Source of the DNA: Bacillota bacterium | Lineage (GTDB): Bacteria; Bacillota; Bacilli; Bacillales_B; DSM-18226 | Length of the DNA: 7,944 nucleotides | Direction of reading: 5' to 3' | Assembly (NCBI GenBank): GCA_030705665.1 | Contig: JAUZQA010000178.1 | Location: 1 to 7,944, forward strand | Part shown: positions 6,557-7,944 of the stretch, one piece after another | Layout: the number at the start of each line of letters is the position of its first letter | Numbering within the stretch: position 1 is the stretch's first letter | The notes under the pieces: generated by a model | Told to the model about the DNA's origin: nothing | The model's database searches: none | What the model saw: the letters and a program-made list of their open reading frames with translations, nothing else | Program-made: the position numbers and the translations under genes

Positions 6557-6724
6557 TTACACTTGAATATAGTTCGTGTTTCTATAATCTACATCTGCTT
6601 GTTCTACTGCCTGCTCAAAGATGATAAAATCTTCCTCTTCCCAAACTGATAGCTGAAACTTTTCCTGTAGTTCTAAAACGATTTCTTTTGGTAAGCTTTT
6701 TGTAACATATATTAGTGGCTTCAT
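6557..6724 (-). CDS. 55-aa ORF like the N-terminus of a D-2-hydroxyacid dehydrogenase; likely remnant
   Basis: The 55-codon frame opens ATG-AAG-CCA and reads MKPLIYVTKSLPKEIVLELQ, then a segment with SVWEEED, and ends NTNYIQV before TAA. From memory, the first 45 residues resemble the N-terminus of glyoxylate/hydroxypyruvate reductase-type D-2-hydroxyacid dehydrogenases (MKPKIYVTRKLPEE ... WEKEDEPVP ... VKDADGLL). The family is about 320 residues long, so the NAD-binding domain and the catalytic Arg, Glu and His are absent. The last ten residues do not look like the family, and a strong terminator follows at once, so no downstream remnant survives here. A weak ribosome binding site (GAGAGG, ten bases before ATG) and an unbroken frame mean it may still be translated. 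It is probably a deletion remnant. A small protein of its own is the alternative. It lies 88 bases downstream of citrate synthase on the same strand and is probably co-transcribed with it. Confidence 0.55.
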   Translation of the reverse strand: MKPLIYVTKSLPKEIVLELQEKFQLSVWEEEDFIIFEQAVEQADVDYRNTNYIQV

Positions 6725-6812
6725 TTATTTTCAACCTCTCAGCTTATCGATTTACTTTTAAAAAAACTACTGTTAGTCATTTAGACGATAAACAATCAGC
6801 TAGAGAAAACTC

Positions 6813-7922
6813 TTACCGTTTTTCAATTGGAACATATTTTCTTAATTGTGAGCCAATGTATTCAGCTCTTGGACGAATAAGTCGGTTATTTGCATATTGT
6901 TCTAAAATATGCGCTGTCCAGCCTGACGTTCTGCTCACAGCGAAGATTGGAGTGAACAATTCCCTTGCAATTCCCAAGCTATGGTAAGTAGATGCTGAGT
7001 AAAAATCAACGTTTGGAAGAAGTCCTTTTTCTTTTTGAATGATTTTGTCAATCTTCACAGACATTTCATACAATTTATCCTGACCAGTAAGAGAAGTTAG
7101 TCTCTGTGACATTCCTTTGAGAAATTTAGCACGAGGGTCTCCAGTTTTATAGACACGATGACCAAAACCCATAATTTTCTTCTTTTGAACCATTGCTTCA
7201 TAGACATATGATTCAACATTTTCGACTTCGCCAATTTCTTCAAGCATTTTCATTACTGCTTCATTAGCTCCACCATGCAACGGACCGCTTAAAGTACCAA
7301 TTGCCGATACAATACCTGAATAAATATTAGCCAATGTCCCAACCGTTACACGGGATGCAAATGTCGAAGCATTTAGTTCATGGTCGGCATGAAGAACCAA
7401 TGCAGTATCCAATGATTTAATGGCCAGCTCCTCAGGTTCCTCCCCATTTAACATATATAAGAAATTCTGAGCAAAGGAAAATTCAGGCTTTGGTAAAAGA
7501 ATTTCTTTTCCTTCTTTTACACGTTGGATGTTTGCCACCACTGTTGAAATTTTTGCTTGAATCTTCAATGCTTTAAGACGATTCGCTTCAGGAGACATAT
7601 CATAAGCATCCTCATCGTACATCTCAAGAGCGGAAACAATTGTACGAAGCATTGCCATCGGGTGGGTACCATTTGGAAGGGCTTTCATTAGTGAAGATAC
7701 TTCAAGAGGTAATGTTCCTTGTTGAGCAAGATCCTTCCTTAGACTAGTAAGTTCATCTTGTGTAGGTAATTCATCATTCCATAGCAAGTATACAACTTCT
7801 TCAAAACTTGCATTCTCAGCTAATTCATCAATATTAATCCCTCTGTAAGTTAAAACACCATCAATAATTGAGCTAATTCCAGACTGTGTTGCCACAACCC
7901 CTTCTAAACCTGCTGTTGACAT
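6813..7922 (-). CDS. citZ: Citrate synthase (CitZ-type)
   Basis: A 369-residue protein of the short Gram-positive citrate synthase class. It condenses oxaloacetate and acetyl-CoA to citrate in the cytoplasm, the entry step of the TCA cycle. Key residues are present: H181 in HADHELN, H216 in GPLHGGANE, H255 in GFGHRVYK, R264 in DPRAK, D306 in NVDFYSA, and SRTSGW with R331. The start GLEGVVAT, the stretch FLYMLNGEEP and the C-terminus KYVPIEKR match B. subtilis CitZ as I recall it better than CitA or the 2-methylcitrate synthase MmgD. The ATG has AGGAG eight bases upstream. Promoter and operator sequences lie beyond the window. The gene is not followed by icd and mdh as in B. subtilis but by a dehydrogenase-like fragment. 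It could therefore be a second paralogue or a methylcitrate synthase, which makes the symbol less certain than the enzyme class. Confidence 0.92.
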   Translation of the reverse strand: MSTAGLEGVVATQSGISSIIDGVLTYRGINIDELAENASFEEVVYLLWNDELPTQDELTSLRKDLAQQGTLPLEVSSLMKALPNGTHPMAMLRTIVSALEMYDEDAYDMSPEANRLKALKIQAKISTVVANIQRVKEGKEILLPKPEFSFAQNFLYMLNGEEPEELAIKSLDTALVLHADHELNASTFASRVTVGTLANIYSGIVSAIGTLSGPLHGGANEAVMKMLEEIGEVENVESYVYEAMVQKKKIMGFGHRVYKTGDPRAKFLKGMSQRLTSLTGQDKLYEMSVKIDKIIQKEKGLLPNVDFYSASTYHSLGIARELFTPIFAVSRTSGWTAHILEQYANNRLIRPRAEYIGSQLRKYVPIEKR

Positions 7923-7944
7923 TCAACTCTCTCCTCTCAACCTC

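Noticed and set aside
6741..6800. Possible hairpin between the citrate synthase stop and the small ORF (TTATCG/CGATAA arms; ACTA-ACAG-TAGT before T7)
   Set aside because: The arms are only 4-6 bp, AT-rich or far apart. The strong terminator at 6503-6537 explains transcript ending better.
6715..6987. 90-codon plus-strand frame opposite the end of citrate synthase
   Set aside because: It is antisense to the conserved citrate synthase C-terminus and resembles no protein family.
1..7944. CRISPR arrays, tRNA or rRNA genes, insertion sequences, attachment sites
   Set aside because: Reading both strands, I saw no regularly spaced repeats, cloverleaf or rRNA-like segments, transposase frames or integrase-linked direct repeats.

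Overview
The window looks like low-GC Firmicute chromosome, most likely from a Bacillus-type genus of the Bacillaceae (Neobacillus or a relative would fit). The reasons are AT-rich DNA, strong AGGAGG-like ribosome binding sites, two TTG starts, extended -10 promoters, a Bacillus CitZ-like citrate synthase, and a GC-rich nested palindrome of a kind I recall as common between genes in Bacillaceae. The genus is inference.

Layout from left to right. Positions 1-469 hold no convincing gene: an inverted repeat (32-73), the GC-rich palindromic element (94-227), two overlapping hairpins that end in T-runs on opposite strands (274-332), and the promoter of a LysR-type regulator (363-392). The regulator gene (470-1357, +) converges on a DUF438/hemerythrin/PAS protein (1449-2678, -), with a strong hairpin between the two stop codons. 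The remaining genes are all on the minus strand: a large SWIM-SNF2 helicase-like ATPase (2834-6022), a PhnB-like VOC/glyoxalase-fold protein (6065-6439), a 55-codon ORF resembling only the N-terminus of a D-2-hydroxyacid dehydrogenase (6557-6724), and a CitZ-type citrate synthase (6813-7922, start codon 22 bases from the window edge).

Transcription appears to fall into three minus-strand units. Citrate synthase plus the small ORF ends at a perfect 15-bp terminator (6503-6537). The VOC gene and the SNF2 gene have their own extended -10 boxes but are only 42 bases apart and may be co-transcribed. The DUF438-hemerythrin-PAS gene has what looks like an anaerobic Fnr-type promoter: a near-consensus site centred 41.5 bases upstream of the start point implied by a TGn extended -10.

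The genes do not form one obvious pathway. I see no convincing undescribed system. The best leads are the Fnr-like promoter in front of a probable di-iron/PAS sensor, the truncated dehydrogenase behind a citrate synthase that lacks the usual icd-mdh neighbours, and the structured non-coding region at the left end.
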